Positions 35,042 to 44,755 of a stretch of 64,000 nt of DNA are shown piece by piece. The stretch spans positions 1 through 64,000 of the forward strand of contig URGP01000009.1 in assembly GCA_900547395.1 (NCBI GenBank), in the 5' to 3' direction. The notes beneath the pieces are model-generated. The model had not been told where the DNA came from. It was given only the letters and a program-made list of their open reading frames with translations, and searched no databases. A program made the position numbers and the translations under genes. This stretch comes from an uncultured Opitutales bacterium. GTDB taxonomy: Bacteria; Verrucomicrobiota; Verrucomicrobiia; Opitutales; Intestinicryptomonadaceae. Position 1 is the first letter of the stretch; each line of letters opens with the position of its first letter.

Positions 35042-35067
35042 AAAACCGAAGGAAATCCTTCGGTTTT
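35042..35067. terminator. bidirectional rho-independent terminator
   Basis: A perfect 12-bp stem AAAACCGAAGGA / TCCTTCGGTTTT (35042-35053 with 35056-35067) with a two-base loop and flanking A/T runs lies between the converging esterase and glmS genes. Confidence 0.92.
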
Positions 35068-35075
35068 TTTTGCGT

Positions 35076-36929
35076 TTATTCAACTGTGACGCTCTTTGCA
35101 AGATTGCGGGGCTTGTCAACATCGCAACCGCGCTCAACCGCAATGTAATAAGCGAGAAGCTGAATGGGTATTGTGTCGATAATCGTCCTTACAGCGTCGT
35201 GCGCTTTCGGGATTGCGATAACATCGTCAGCCAAGCCGCTTTCAATTTCGTCGGGAGAATCGGTTATGAGAATAACGGGGCCTTTGCGCGCTCCGATTTC
35301 TTTCGCGTTTGATATGACCTTTTGGAAAATTTCTCCCTGGTTTGCAAATATCACTGCGGGACATTCGGGGCATACAAGCGCGATTGGACCGTGCTTCATT
35401 TCAGCCGCAGGATAGCCCTCCGCGTGTATATATGAAATTTCCTTTAATTTAAGCGCGCCTTCAAGGGCTATCGGATACTCTTCAAGCCTGCCCAAGAACA
35501 GAAAATCAGGGAATTTGGAATATTTTTTCGCGATTTTCCTGACGACATCAGCCTGCTTTAAAGTCTCGTCTATCAAATCAGGGAGAGCCTTGATTGCGGA
35601 AACAATTTCCTTGCCATCGGCGAATGACAAGTCTCGCATTCTGCCCAAATAAAGCGCAACCAAAAGCATTATGATAATTTGAGAAGTAAACGCCTTTGTG
35701 GACGCCACGCCGATTTCCTTGCCCGAATACTGGTACAAGCCGCCGTCGCTTTCGCGCGCAATAGTGGAACCTACCACGTTTGTTATCGCAAGCGTCTTAA
35801 AACCCTTGCGCTTAGATTCGCGCAACGCCTCGAGAGTGTCGATTGTCTCGCCGCTTTGGCTTATCACAAATACCAAAGTGTTTTTGTCAAGCGGGGGATT
35901 GCGGTATCTGAATTCGCTCGCGTACTCGACTTCAACTGGAATGCGCGCGTAGCGTTCTATAAGATACTCGGCGACAAGGCACGCATGCCACGCCGTGCCG
36001 CAGGCGCAGAGCAAAATCCTGTCGATGCTCCGCAGCTCGTTTGCGGTGATGTTAAGCCCGTTTAAAACTGCCGTGGACTGGTCGTCGGAAAGCCTGCCGC
36101 GAATGGCGTTTTCTATTGCCTTGCGCTGCTCGAAAATCTCCTTTTCCATGAAGTGCTTGTATGAGCCAAGCTCGGCGGTTTCCATTTCCCAGTCGATTTC
36201 TTTTATTACGCATTCAACCTGCTGCTTGCCGATGGTGAGAATGTCGCAATCGTCTTTCGTTATGCTCGCGACTTGCCCGTCTTCCAAATAGATGACATTT
36301 TTTGCCCTGCCCGAAAAGCCCGACACGTCGCTTGCAATGAAATGTTCGCCGTTGCCTATTCCTATAATCAATGGAGAGCCTTTTCTCGCCGCAATGATTT
36401 CATTCGGGAAAAGCGGAGATATGACGGCAATGCCGTATGTTCCCTCCACATGCAACAATGCCTTGCGCACCGCCTCCAAAAACCTGTCTTCGTTGTAGTC
36501 TTTCGTGCGCTCGTCAAAATGGTAGGCGATGAGGTTTACGAGAGCCTCGGAGTCCGTTTCCGATTTGAAGGTATAGCCCTTGGAAATCAAAAACGAGCGC
36601 ATATTTTCGTAATTTTCGATAATTCCGTTATGGACCATTATAAACCTGCCGCAACTTGAAATATGCGGATGCGCATTGGTGTCGGTTACGCCCCCGTGCG
36701 TAGCCCAGCGCGTATGCCCTATGCCCACATGAGCCGAAAAATGATCCGCCTCGACCTCGGAAGCCACAACCGAAACGCGGCCTTTCCTTTTGCGTATGTC
36801 CAACTCTTTTTTGCCGTTTATCATCGCGACGCCTGCGGAGTCATAGCCGCGATATTCCATTCGTTTAAGCCCGTCTATCAAAATAGGGGCAACTTCTCTC
36901 TTTCCTATATAGCCAATAATGCCGCACAT
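35076..36929 (-). CDS. glmS: glutamine--fructose-6-phosphate aminotransferase
   Basis: Makes glucosamine-6-phosphate, the entry to UDP-GlcNAc for peptidoglycan, lipopolysaccharide and the sugar nucleotides of this locus. The 617-residue protein has the class II glutaminase domain with N-terminal Cys2 (MCGIIGYIG), GIGHTRWATHGG near 70 and VHNGIIENY near 98. Two SIS domains follow, with SQSGETIDTLEALRES near 350 and FLFLGRLEEYPIALEGALKLKE near 473. It ends AKSVTVE as usual. It lies 63 bp downstream of the PBP2 gene on the same strand, so glmS may be co-transcribed with the cell-shape genes. No glmS ribozyme-like leader is evident in the short gap. Confidence 0.97.
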   Translation of the reverse strand: MCGIIGYIGKREVAPILIDGLKRMEYRGYDSAGVAMINGKKELDIRKRKGRVSVVASEVEADHFSAHVGIGHTRWATHGGVTDTNAHPHISSCGRFIMVHNGIIENYENMRSFLISKGYTFKSETDSEALVNLIAYHFDERTKDYNEDRFLEAVRKALLHVEGTYGIAVISPLFPNEIIAARKGSPLIIGIGNGEHFIASDVSGFSGRAKNVIYLEDGQVASITKDDCDILTIGKQQVECVIKEIDWEMETAELGSYKHFMEKEIFEQRKAIENAIRGRLSDDQSTAVLNGLNITANELRSIDRILLCACGTAWHACLVAEYLIERYARIPVEVEYASEFRYRNPPLDKNTLVFVISQSGETIDTLEALRESKRKGFKTLAITNVVGSTIARESDGGLYQYSGKEIGVASTKAFTSQIIIMLLVALYLGRMRDLSFADGKEIVSAIKALPDLIDETLKQADVVRKIAKKYSKFPDFLFLGRLEEYPIALEGALKLKEISYIHAEGYPAAEMKHGPIALVCPECPAVIFANQGEIFQKVISNAKEIGARKGPVILITDSPDEIESGLADDVIAIPKAHDAVRTIIDTIPIQLLAYYIAVERGCDVDKPRNLAKSVTVE

Positions 36930-36992
36930 AAAACTGCAATTAAAATTAAAATACGAAATTAGCTGAAAACTAAAAAATTACAACAATAAAAA

Positions 36993-38882
36993 CTACTGCG
37001 CCACCTGCCTGCCCTTAAAGTATTCGGCAAACATTTCCCTCATTATGGGACCCGCCGTCGCCCCGCCGCTTGCGTCCCCGGGCTCTTCGCCCTCCACTAT
37101 GACTGCCGCCGCTATTTCAGGATTTTCAACGGGAGCAAAAGCTATCATCCAAGCCAATGTCAGCTTGCGCCCCTTTACCATGACCTGCGCGGTTCCCGAT
37201 TTTGCGGCAATTTTAACCCCATCGATCGCCGCGCGGCGGCATGTTCCGCGTTCAACCGCATTTACCATTCCCTCTATAACTGCGTCATATCCCGATTTCG
37301 GAATGTCCAATTTTTTCGCGCCGTGGTACTTCATGTCGGTCTTTCGCGTCGTATCGTGCAAAATCGACGGTTTTGTGCGCGTTTCCCCCCTTGCAAGGCT
37401 TGCGGCAAAACACGCCATTTGAAGCGGAGTCTGTCGCAAATCCCCCTGCCCTATGGATACGTTTGCAGTGTCCCCCTTGCTCCATCCGCTCCCCTGCTTT
37501 CGCTTAAATTCGGGAGTAGGAACAATGGTAAGGCGCGTGGACTCCTCGTGAAGCTCTATACCTGTCGGGGAATCAAGCCCCATTTCCTTCGCGGTTTTAG
37601 CGATTGAGTCAATGCCCATTTTTTGCCCGTGTTCGTAAAAGAAGACATTGCAACTCTTTTCTATCGCCTGCTGCAAATTAACCTCGCCGTGCCCGTAACG
37701 GTTGTGGCACGGGAACTTGCGCGAACCCACTTGATAATACCCGTCGCAATAGCTAACCGTGTCGGGACCGATGACCCCGCTTTTTATGCCCGCAAGCGCG
37801 GTTATTATCTTAAAAGTGGAACCCGGAGGATACAGTCCCTGCGTCGCCCTGTTCAGCCACGCGCCCCTGTCGCGAATGTCGTTATAAATCGCATGCGTCA
37901 TTGTCGGGAAAAACGTGTTGGGATCGTAGCTCGGACGGCTTACCATCGCCAAAATCTCCCCCGTCTTAACGTCGAGCGCGACTGCCGCCCCCTTGCGGTT
38001 GGGGAAGGCGTCCTCTATCGCGCCCTGAAGCTCCATGTCGAGAGAAACCTGCATGCTTCCGCCCTTGCGCGGAGGCTTTGATTCTATCTTTTCAAACGTA
38101 AAGCCGTTGTGGTCAACAACCCAGATTTCAGCCCCGGTCTCGCCCGCAAGCCTGTCTTCAAATGCTTTCTCAACGCCGGACTTGCCGATTTTCCCAAGAA
38201 ACGAAAACGTGCGTAAATCGTCCCCGGGTATGTCGGGATCGACCTGCTCGATTTCGGGGCGGATATATCCCACTGCGTGCGCCGCCCTGTCCGCGTAAGG
38301 ATAATAGCGGTAAGTATCGGTATAAATCTGCACTGCCGAATTATCAACTCTGAGCTTTTCGGCAAGAATTGCGTGCTGGGATATGCTTAAATTTTTTACA
38401 AGCGGAAGGGGCATCAACTGTCTGCCCGAAAAATGCCTGTTAAAATCGGCGTCCAAAACAAAGTCTGTCTTCAAAATCGAATTTATTTCGTCGATGTAAG
38501 ACTGCAAAACGTTTGTGCGGGCGGCGATTGCAAGCTTTGAATAATCGAAAGGCTCTTTATTTTGCTTGCGCAGTTTGTTAAGCCTCGCGTACTCTTTGCG
38601 GAAATCAAATCGGGCGTCGTTAAAATATACAACAGCGTCAAAAACGGGGCGGTTTCCGACAATCAGCCTTCCGTTTCTGTCGTAAATATCACCCCTTGCC
38701 CCGGGTTGAATAATTCTGCGCTGGGTCTGCAACATTCCCTTTTTGTGGTAGTAGCCGTACATGAAAATCTGGCGGTACGCCAAGGCTCCGAGCAATATAA
38801 TGAACATCGCCCCGAATATGTAATAAAGGACATACAACCTCTCGTTGCGCTTTGCGTCCGACTCGAATTTCTTTTCAGCCAT
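36993..38882 (-). CDS. mrdA: penicillin-binding protein 2 (class B transpeptidase)
   Basis: Cross-links peptidoglycan during elongation as part of the rod complex. The 629-residue protein has one N-terminal membrane helix (about 19-40) and a dimerisation/pedestal region that includes GARGDIYDRNGRLIVGNRPV (about 57-76). The transpeptidase domain has PGSTFKI (SxxK, near 350), SCN in EKSCNVFFYE (SxN) and AKSGTAQV (KSGT, near 560). Length and motifs are normal. It follows mreD by seven bases, the classical mreBCD-mrdA order. Confidence 0.95.
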   Translation of the reverse strand: MAEKKFESDAKRNERLYVLYYIFGAMFIILLGALAYRQIFMYGYYHKKGMLQTQRRIIQPGARGDIYDRNGRLIVGNRPVFDAVVYFNDARFDFRKEYARLNKLRKQNKEPFDYSKLAIAARTNVLQSYIDEINSILKTDFVLDADFNRHFSGRQLMPLPLVKNLSISQHAILAEKLRVDNSAVQIYTDTYRYYPYADRAAHAVGYIRPEIEQVDPDIPGDDLRTFSFLGKIGKSGVEKAFEDRLAGETGAEIWVVDHNGFTFEKIESKPPRKGGSMQVSLDMELQGAIEDAFPNRKGAAVALDVKTGEILAMVSRPSYDPNTFFPTMTHAIYNDIRDRGAWLNRATQGLYPPGSTFKIITALAGIKSGVIGPDTVSYCDGYYQVGSRKFPCHNRYGHGEVNLQQAIEKSCNVFFYEHGQKMGIDSIAKTAKEMGLDSPTGIELHEESTRLTIVPTPEFKRKQGSGWSKGDTANVSIGQGDLRQTPLQMACFAASLARGETRTKPSILHDTTRKTDMKYHGAKKLDIPKSGYDAVIEGMVNAVERGTCRRAAIDGVKIAAKSGTAQVMVKGRKLTLAWMIAFAPVENPEIAAAVIVEGEEPGDASGGATAGPIMREMFAEYFKGRQVAQ

Positions 38883-38889
38883 AAACTAA

Positions 38890-39429
38890 CTAAGCGTTAT
38901 CCCCCACATTTAAAGAAACTCCCAAAAGATAGGCGACGGATTTGTTTAAATTTACGACGTAGGCAGAAAAAAGAGCCGCAACCAAAGACGAGAACACGGC
39001 GTCGAAAACAACGCGCAAGAAGTACGCCCAAGCCCCCGAAACCCCTATCGGAAAGATGAACAAAACCGACAATAAGTACATCGACATGTTTACCGACCAA
39101 GTAAGCCACGTAATGCCGAAAGAATCGAGACTCCTGAACTTCGCCCTCAACCCGTACACGACAAAAGACGCCGCGGCAAACAATGCGGGAGTCAGCGCAT
39201 TGTCAAGCGGAGTTTGGGCTTCAAACAAAAACCCGAAGAAAACCGCCATAAACATCGCCTGCCAAAATTTCAAAAACAGAGAGCTTGAAACTATCAAAAA
39301 CGCAGGAATATATATGTATGCGCCGACCACGGAAAGGATGTCCCCCAAAATTCCCATGAGGAAAAAAAGCGCGGAATTTACCCCGAACACTATGAAAAAA
39401 CGCGCGTCCATATCCTTGAAAAGCGTCAT
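38890..39429 (-). CDS. mreD: rod shape-determining protein MreD
   Basis: A 179-residue inner-membrane protein with five or six hydrophobic helices, matching MreD in size and topology. MreD sequences diverge strongly, so the call rests on its place between mreC (ATGA overlap at 39426-39429) and mrdA. It links MreC to the cytoskeleton and the elongation synthases. Confidence 0.85.
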   Translation of the reverse strand: MTLFKDMDARFFIVFGVNSALFFLMGILGDILSVVGAYIYIPAFLIVSSSLFLKFWQAMFMAVFFGFLFEAQTPLDNALTPALFAAASFVVYGLRAKFRSLDSFGITWLTWSVNMSMYLLSVLFIFPIGVSGAWAYFLRVVFDAVFSSLVAALFSAYVVNLNKSVAYLLGVSLNVGDNA

Positions 39430-40268
39430 TTTTTCTGCTCCGCCTCGATTGGCACCAAAACCAAAACTTCGTTCAACGTTGAAAGATCCGTGCTTAGGAC
39501 AACCCTTCCCGTCTTAAATATGCCGTCATAGTTCAAAGTCAGGTTTGAAACCGTCCCGATTGGCAATCCCTCGGGGAAAACTCCGGCAATCGAAGAAGCC
39601 ACAAGCTTGCGCGGCTTTGAAGCGGAAGCCGTCATGTCGGCGTAAACATCAACCACTTCTCCGCATCCCTCCCCGAAGGAAACCTGCCCGACCCCTTGAT
39701 AAATCACGGGTCTGTCGTCCCCTTCGAAAACCGCCGCCATTCTGAAATTTCTGCTCGAAACAAGCTCAACCACGCTCGTGAAAAGCCCGACTTCCTTAAT
39801 TCTGCCAACAACTCCGCCGCCGTAAATGACAGCGCACCCCTCTTTTATGCCGTCAATCGAGCCTTTGCGGATTACAAGCTGCTGCCACCAGGCATTCAAG
39901 TCGCGACGGGCAACGCGCGCAACATGCTGCTTGTACATGCCGGCAGGAGGGATTGAAAAAATGTCTTCGTAGCGTTTTATACGCGAACGCAGAGTTTCGT
40001 TTTCCAACACCCTCAGCTCCAAGGCGGCGTTAAGACGCGCCAAGTCCCTGCCCGCCTCTATCAAATCGCGCTTGGAATGCGAAGAGAGCGACCAGTACTT
40101 TTGCAAGTCGCGCAAATGCGACGGCAAAATGTCGAACGGGGCGCGAAATTCCCCGAACATGTCCGAAACGAAATTTTTGACGCCCGATGGCACAATCAAA
40201 CACAACACCAATATCGCAATGAAAACTCCGATATTAAGCCGCGCCGTGTTCTTGTTAGAAGATGCCAA
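39426..40268 (-). CDS. mreC: rod shape-determining protein MreC
   Basis: A 280-residue bitopic protein: a membrane helix at about 13-31, a coiled coil at about 75-115 (ARLNAALELRVLENETLRSR), then the two beta-barrel domains. These contain VARRDLNAWWQQLVIRKGS (near 122), GGGVVGRIKEVG, and ASSIAGVFPEGLPIGTVSNL near 225. MreC scaffolds the peptidoglycan elongation complex in the periplasm. It begins 14 bp after mreB. Confidence 0.95.
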   Translation of the reverse strand: MASSNKNTARLNIGVFIAILVLCLIVPSGVKNFVSDMFGEFRAPFDILPSHLRDLQKYWSLSSHSKRDLIEAGRDLARLNAALELRVLENETLRSRIKRYEDIFSIPPAGMYKQHVARVARRDLNAWWQQLVIRKGSIDGIKEGCAVIYGGGVVGRIKEVGLFTSVVELVSSRNFRMAAVFEGDDRPVIYQGVGQVSFGEGCGEVVDVYADMTASASKPRKLVASSIAGVFPEGLPIGTVSNLTLNYDGIFKTGRVVLSTDLSTLNEVLVLVPIEAEQKK

Positions 40269-40282
40269 TGCCCCTCCTAAAA

Positions 40283-41302
40283 TCAGGAGTTCTCGTTAGC
40301 CCACCATGAAAGGTCGTTTAGAACTTCCCCCGTGCCGTTAGCCACGGCGTTCAAAGGCTCATCGGCGGCAAAGCACGGAATTAAAGTGCGATCGGTAATT
40401 CTCAAATTCAAATTTCTTATCAAAGAGCCTCCGCCCGCCAATACTATGCCCTTGTCAACCAAGTCCGCGCTTAATTCAGGCGGGCAATGTTCCAAGGCTT
40501 CGCTTATGACGTCGGTGATTTTGTTGAAAGTTTCGTCTAACGCTTCGCGGATTTCCTGCGAAGTTATTTGCAATGTTTTTGGAAGCCCCGCAACGCAGTC
40601 GCGACCTTTCACTTCCATCGACAATTCTTTTTCGAGAGGGAATGCGGAGCCGATTTTAATCTTTATTTCTTCCGCCATCCTGACGCCAATCATCAGGTTA
40701 TAGGCGCGCTTCATGTATTGGATAATCTCGTCGTCTATTTTATCGCCACCAACTCTCACGCTCTTTGCAAACACAACGCCCGCCAAGGATATGATGGCTA
40801 CTTCCGTGGTGCCGCCGCCAATGTCAACAATCATTGAAGCGGTAGGCTCCCAAACGGGAAGTCCAACGCCGATTGCCGCCGCGAGAGGCTCGTCCAAAAG
40901 GTAAACCAAACGCGCCCCCGCCCTTATTGCCGATTCTTTTACAGCCCTGCGCTCGACTTCGGTAATTCCCGAAGGCACTGCCACCACAACGCGCGGAGCG
41001 GTAAATTTAAGATGGGTGTTTGCCTTGTTTATGAAATAGCGCAACATTGCTTCGGTAATCTCGAAATCGGCAATTACGCCGTCTTTCATCGGGCGCAGAG
41101 CCGTGATGTTGCCGGGGGTTCTGCCAAGCATTCTCTTCGCCTTTTCACCGACAGCCAAAACCTTTTTGGAATTATTGTAAACCGCGACAACGCTCGGTTC
41201 GCTCAATATCACGCCCCTGTCTTTTGCATATACCAAAGTGTTCGCCGTCCCCAAGTCGATACCTATGTCGTTTGACAACAATCCCTGAATGAAGCCTGCC
41301 AT
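40283..41302 (-). CDS. mreB: rod shape-determining protein MreB (bacterial actin)
   Basis: The actin-like ATPase that organises lateral wall growth. The 339-residue protein has the ATP phosphate-1 loop GIDLGTANTLVYAKDRG (about 13-29), SEPSVVAVY, VVAVPSGITEVERRAVKE, the phosphate-2 loop VDIGGGTTEVAII (about 168-180), and an adenosine motif GGGSLIRNL. It is the first gene of the mreBCD-mrdA(-glmS) operon, with a probable promoter about 55-85 bp upstream. It implies a rod- or elongated-cell programme. Confidence 0.97.
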   Translation of the reverse strand: MAGFIQGLLSNDIGIDLGTANTLVYAKDRGVILSEPSVVAVYNNSKKVLAVGEKAKRMLGRTPGNITALRPMKDGVIADFEITEAMLRYFINKANTHLKFTAPRVVVAVPSGITEVERRAVKESAIRAGARLVYLLDEPLAAAIGVGLPVWEPTASMIVDIGGGTTEVAIISLAGVVFAKSVRVGGDKIDDEIIQYMKRAYNLMIGVRMAEEIKIKIGSAFPLEKELSMEVKGRDCVAGLPKTLQITSQEIREALDETFNKITDVISEALEHCPPELSADLVDKGIVLAGGGSLIRNLNLRITDRTLIPCFAADEPLNAVANGTGEVLNDLSWWANENS

Positions 41303-41355
41303 TTTTTGTCTTTCTGCTTTCTAAAAAAAAATTTACTTTGCTAATTTGTGAAACA

Positions 41356-41384
41356 ATAATCTTTATAAATTGTCGATTTGTCAA
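41356..41384 (-). promoter_or_regulatory. probable promoter of the mreB operon
   Basis: On the - strand, TTGACA (41384-41379) is followed after exactly 17 bp by GATTAT (41361-41356; four of six consensus bases). It lies in the divergent spacer with the dsbD-like gene, whose own promoter should overlap it: a TATAGTATAAA stretch faces the + strand at 41385-41395. Confidence 0.5.
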
Positions 41385-41410
41385 TATAGTATAAACGTTA
41401 AATTTTACAA

Positions 41411-43078
41411 ATGAGAACTTTTTTATTTTTTATATTGTCGATTGCAAGCTGCCTTGCGTCAACCGTGAATTTAAGCCTGAAAACGGAAGCTCAAAAAATT
41501 GCTCCGAACGAAGAATTTACGGTTTTGGCAAGCTTTGAAATTCCACAAGGCGCGTATATCTACGGCAAAAGCTCCGGAGAAACGGGACTGCCCACCAAGC
41601 TCGAATGGATGCTGCCGCAGGGTTTTGAAAAAATATCCGAAGACTGGCAAAAACCCGAAGAAAAGATTGAAGAAGGCTTGAAAGCCCTTATTTACAAAGG
41701 AAATATGCAAGTCTTGGCAAAATTCAAAGCGGGCAAAGACTTCTCAAAGCCGCAAGAAATTGCCTTGAAAGCCTCATGGCTTAAATGCTCCAACATGTGC
41801 ATGCCCGAATCAAAAACGGCGAAAATTCTGTTAGAACCCGACTCAAGCTCCTCAAATGCCTTGGCATTCACAATGCTTGGCGCGTTTCTGGGAGGGATTA
41901 TCCTAAACCTTATGCCCTGCGTCTTTCCCGTAATCGGGCTTAAAATCCTCTCTTTTGCAAAAGACGCCCAAAAAACGAGAAAGACAGCACTCATTAACGC
42001 CGCCTTTTACAGCGTCGGGATAATTATAAGCTTCTGCGCCCTCGCGGGAATTTTGACATGGCTTAAAAGCCTCGGCAATTCGCTCGGATGGGGTTTCCAG
42101 CTTCAAGAGCCCCTTTTCGTGGCGTTTTTGATTTTGCTTTTCTTCGCAATGGGGCTTGCATTCGCGGGCGTATTTGAGCTTGGCGCAAGCTTGTCTTCCC
42201 TGGGAAACCTCACAAGCCAAAAAGACGGCAAGGGCGCGGCGTTCTTTTCGGGCGTCCTCGCAGTCTTGGTGGCAAGCCCCTGCACTGCCCCTTTCATGGG
42301 TTCAGCCCTCGGAGTCGCCCTCGCCTCCAATGCCTCGATGGCGGCAACTTTTTCGATTTTCATGTCGATAGGATTGGGCATGGCGTTCCCGTATGTTTTG
42401 CTATCCGCGGTTCCCCGGCTTGCAAGGCGCATTCCGAAACCGGGCGCATGGATGGAAACTTTCAAACAATTTTTGGCTTTCCCGCTATTTGCAACGGCGA
42501 TATGGCTTGTCTGGGTGTTTTTGAAAGAAAGAAACGCCGACGCTTTGATGCAGATGCTCTTTTCAGCCCTCATTCTTGCGTTTGCACTTTGGATTTTCGG
42601 AAAGTATTCTCCGCCTGTAAATTCGCGGAAAAAAAGAATGTTTGCATTTGCAAGCCTCGCCATTTTGGGAGCCGTTTCAGTCGCTCTGGCGGTCAAAAGC
42701 GCGACTTTCAAGCTTCCCGAAACTTTGGCTGCGCAAAACCACTCGATAGAAAGCCAAATAGAAGAGCTGCGCAAATCGGGAAAAATCGTCTATGCAGATT
42801 TCACGGCTTCGTGGTGCATTACCTGCATTGCGAACAAGAAAGCGGTTTTGCACACAAAGAAAATAGAAGATTTTTTCAAGGAAAACAACGTCGCTCTTCT
42901 TACTTTTGACTGGACAAACAAAAACGCGCAAATCGGGGAGTTTTTAAAAAAATTCGGACGCTCCGGAGTGCCGTTTAACATTGTTTATTCGGCAGACTTA
43001 AAAAAAGAGCCAGTCATTCTTCCCGAAATTTTAACGCCGAATGCGGTGATTGATGCGATTGACAAAGCAAAGAATTAG
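41411..43078 (+). CDS. dsbD: thiol:disulfide interchange protein DsbD
   Basis: Carries electrons from cytoplasmic thioredoxin across the inner membrane to periplasmic thiol proteins. The 555-residue protein has a signal peptide (about 1-17) and a periplasmic immunoglobulin-like domain with the cysteine pair CSNMC (about 131-135). Eight membrane helices follow, with the redox cysteines in NLMPCVFPVIG and VASPCTAPFMG. The C-terminal thioredoxin domain has Cys469 and Cys472 in ASWCITC. All six expected cysteines are present. It heads a seven-gene + strand train; lysA follows closely. Confidence 0.94.
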   Translation: MRTFLFFILSIASCLASTVNLSLKTEAQKIAPNEEFTVLASFEIPQGAYIYGKSSGETGLPTKLEWMLPQGFEKISEDWQKPEEKIEEGLKALIYKGNMQVLAKFKAGKDFSKPQEIALKASWLKCSNMCMPESKTAKILLEPDSSSSNALAFTMLGAFLGGIILNLMPCVFPVIGLKILSFAKDAQKTRKTALINAAFYSVGIIISFCALAGILTWLKSLGNSLGWGFQLQEPLFVAFLILLFFAMGLAFAGVFELGASLSSLGNLTSQKDGKGAAFFSGVLAVLVASPCTAPFMGSALGVALASNASMAATFSIFMSIGLGMAFPYVLLSAVPRLARRIPKPGAWMETFKQFLAFPLFATAIWLVWVFLKERNADALMQMLFSALILAFALWIFGKYSPPVNSRKKRMFAFASLAILGAVSVALAVKSATFKLPETLAAQNHSIESQIEELRKSGKIVYADFTASWCITCIANKKAVLHTKKIEDFFKENNVALLTFDWTNKNAQIGEFLKKFGRSGVPFNIVYSADLKKEPVILPEILTPNAVIDAIDKAKN

Positions 43079-43099
43079 TGTAAAGTGCGCAGTATATTT

Positions 43100-44356
43100 A
43101 TGGAAATCGAAAAATTGCACTTTTTGACACCGATTTCGGCAAAAAAAATAGCCGAAGAGTTTTCAACACCATGCTATGTTTATAGCGAAAAAGCCCTTAT
43201 GGAACAAGCGCGCAAAGTGCTTGCCTTCCCAAACGCCTTCGGGCTTACCCCCCGATACGCGATGAAGGCTTCGTCAAACGCAAACATCTTGAAGCTCTTC
43301 AACAAGCTCGGAGTGCATTTCGACGCATCAAGTTCGTATGAAGTCCGCAGAGCGATAAAGGCGGGCATTGAGCCAAGCCATATTTCGCTTTCAAGCCAGC
43401 AAATGCCAAGCGACATCGCTGATTTGGTTTCGCTCGGAATAAAATTCAACGCATGCTCCCTGCACCAGCTCGAAGAGTTCGGCAAAAACATACCAAACGG
43501 AGAACTCGGCGTAAGGATAAATCCCGGGCTTGGCTCAGGGGGGACAAACCGCACAAATGTTGGCGGGCCCGCTTCGTCGTTCGGGATTTGGCACGAATAC
43601 ATACCGCAAATTTTCGAAACTGCAAAAAAGTATGGGCTAAAAATCATAAGGATACACACGCACATAGGCTCAGGCTCAGACCCTCTCGTCTGGCAAAAAG
43701 TCGCAAAAATGAGCCTAGACACCGTGCGGAAGTTCCCCGACGTTAAAATCCTCAACATGGGCGGCGGCTTCAAGGTCGGCAGAATGTCTTACGAAAAAAG
43801 CACCGACTTGCAAGTTGTAGGCGCGCCCGTCGCGGAGCTTGTTAAGGAATTTTTCAAGGAAACGGGCAGAAAACTGCATTTTGAAATAGAGCCCGGAACA
43901 TTCCTGCTTGCAAACTGCGCCTGTTTGCTTGCGACAATCCAAGATATTTGTGATACGGGCGAAAACGGATATTCTTTCCTAAAACTCGATTCGGGAATGA
44001 CGGAAATTCTGCGCCCCTCTCTTTACGGCGCGCAACACCCGATTATAACGATACCCCAAAACCCGACAGGCAAAACAAAGGAATACATTGTTTCGGGACA
44101 CTGCTGCGAAAGCGGAGACATCTTAACCCCCGCAAACGCCGCCCCCGAAGCCCTCGCGCCGCGCATTCTCGAAGAAGCAAAAATAGGCGATTTGTGCGTC
44201 ATTGAGGGAGCGGGCGCATACTGCTCTTCCATGCCCGCCAAGAATTACAATTCCTACCCCGAAGCTCCCGAAGTGATGCTAAAAGAGGACGGCTCGGTAA
44301 AACTCATTCGCCGTCGCCAAACGCTCGAACAAATAATTCAAAACGAAGTTCAATGA
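43100..44356 (+). CDS. lysA: diaminopimelate decarboxylase
   Basis: Converts meso-diaminopimelate to lysine. The 418-residue PLP enzyme of fold III has YAMKASSN with Lys56, HFDASSSYEVRRA, RINPGLGSGG, HIGSGSD (near 190), NMGGGFK, the EPGTFL arginine/glutamate region (near 265) and GHCCESGD, where the cysteine is the residue contributed to the neighbouring active site. I chose the ATG at 43100; the GTG at 43085 would add five residues. The related carboxynorspermidine decarboxylase is less likely given the CESGD motif. The stop overlaps the next start (ATGA). Confidence 0.92.
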   Translation: MEIEKLHFLTPISAKKIAEEFSTPCYVYSEKALMEQARKVLAFPNAFGLTPRYAMKASSNANILKLFNKLGVHFDASSSYEVRRAIKAGIEPSHISLSSQQMPSDIADLVSLGIKFNACSLHQLEEFGKNIPNGELGVRINPGLGSGGTNRTNVGGPASSFGIWHEYIPQIFETAKKYGLKIIRIHTHIGSGSDPLVWQKVAKMSLDTVRKFPDVKILNMGGGFKVGRMSYEKSTDLQVVGAPVAELVKEFFKETGRKLHFEIEPGTFLLANCACLLATIQDICDTGENGYSFLKLDSGMTEILRPSLYGAQHPIITIPQNPTGKTKEYIVSGHCCESGDILTPANAAPEALAPRILEEAKIGDLCVIEGAGAYCSSMPAKNYNSYPEAPEVMLKEDGSVKLIRRRQTLEQIIQNEVQ

Positions 44357-44751
44357 TATCTTCCGAAACAAAAATCAGGGTGCGCTTTGCGGAAACCGAC
44401 GCCATGCGCGTTGCCTACCACGGCAACTACTTTGCGTGGTTTGAAGCCGCAAGAATTGAGATGCTCGATTCCATCGGTCTGCCTTACCGCGACTTGGACG
44501 CGCAAGGCTGCCACCTGCCCGTTTTGGAAGTGTGGGTAAAATACATCCGCTCCGCGCGTTTCGACGATGTTTTGACGATAAGAGCCTCCATAAAAGAGCG
44601 TCCGAGCGTCAAAATAAAAGTCGAATACGAAGTACTTTGCAACGGACAAAAGTTGTGCGAGGGATATTCGATGCACGCATTTGTAAATTCGCAGGGTTGC
44701 CCCATAAAGCCCCCATCGGATTTCATAAACAAAATGCGCCAATATTTTTAA
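44353..44751 (+). CDS. acyl-CoA thioesterase, YbgC/FadM type (hot-dog fold)
   Basis: A 132-residue single hot-dog domain. KIRVRFAETDAMRVAYHGNY (about 7-26) carries the catalytic Asp and the His-Gly typical of the 4-hydroxybenzoyl-CoA/YbgC family, followed by WFEAARIEMLDSIGLPY. It hydrolyses short acyl-CoA or acyl-ACP thioesters in the cytoplasm. YbgC often sits with Tol-Pal genes, but here it is coupled to lysA upstream and to a GT-C gene five bases downstream. Confidence 0.92.
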   Translation: MISSETKIRVRFAETDAMRVAYHGNYFAWFEAARIEMLDSIGLPYRDLDAQGCHLPVLEVWVKYIRSARFDDVLTIRASIKERPSVKIKVEYEVLCNGQKLCEGYSMHAFVNSQGCPIKPPSDFINKMRQYF

Positions 44752-44755
44752 TTTC

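Noticed and set aside
36930..36992. glmS ribozyme upstream of glmS
   Set aside because: The gap is only 63 bp, A-rich and without the paired elements needed for the ribozyme fold.
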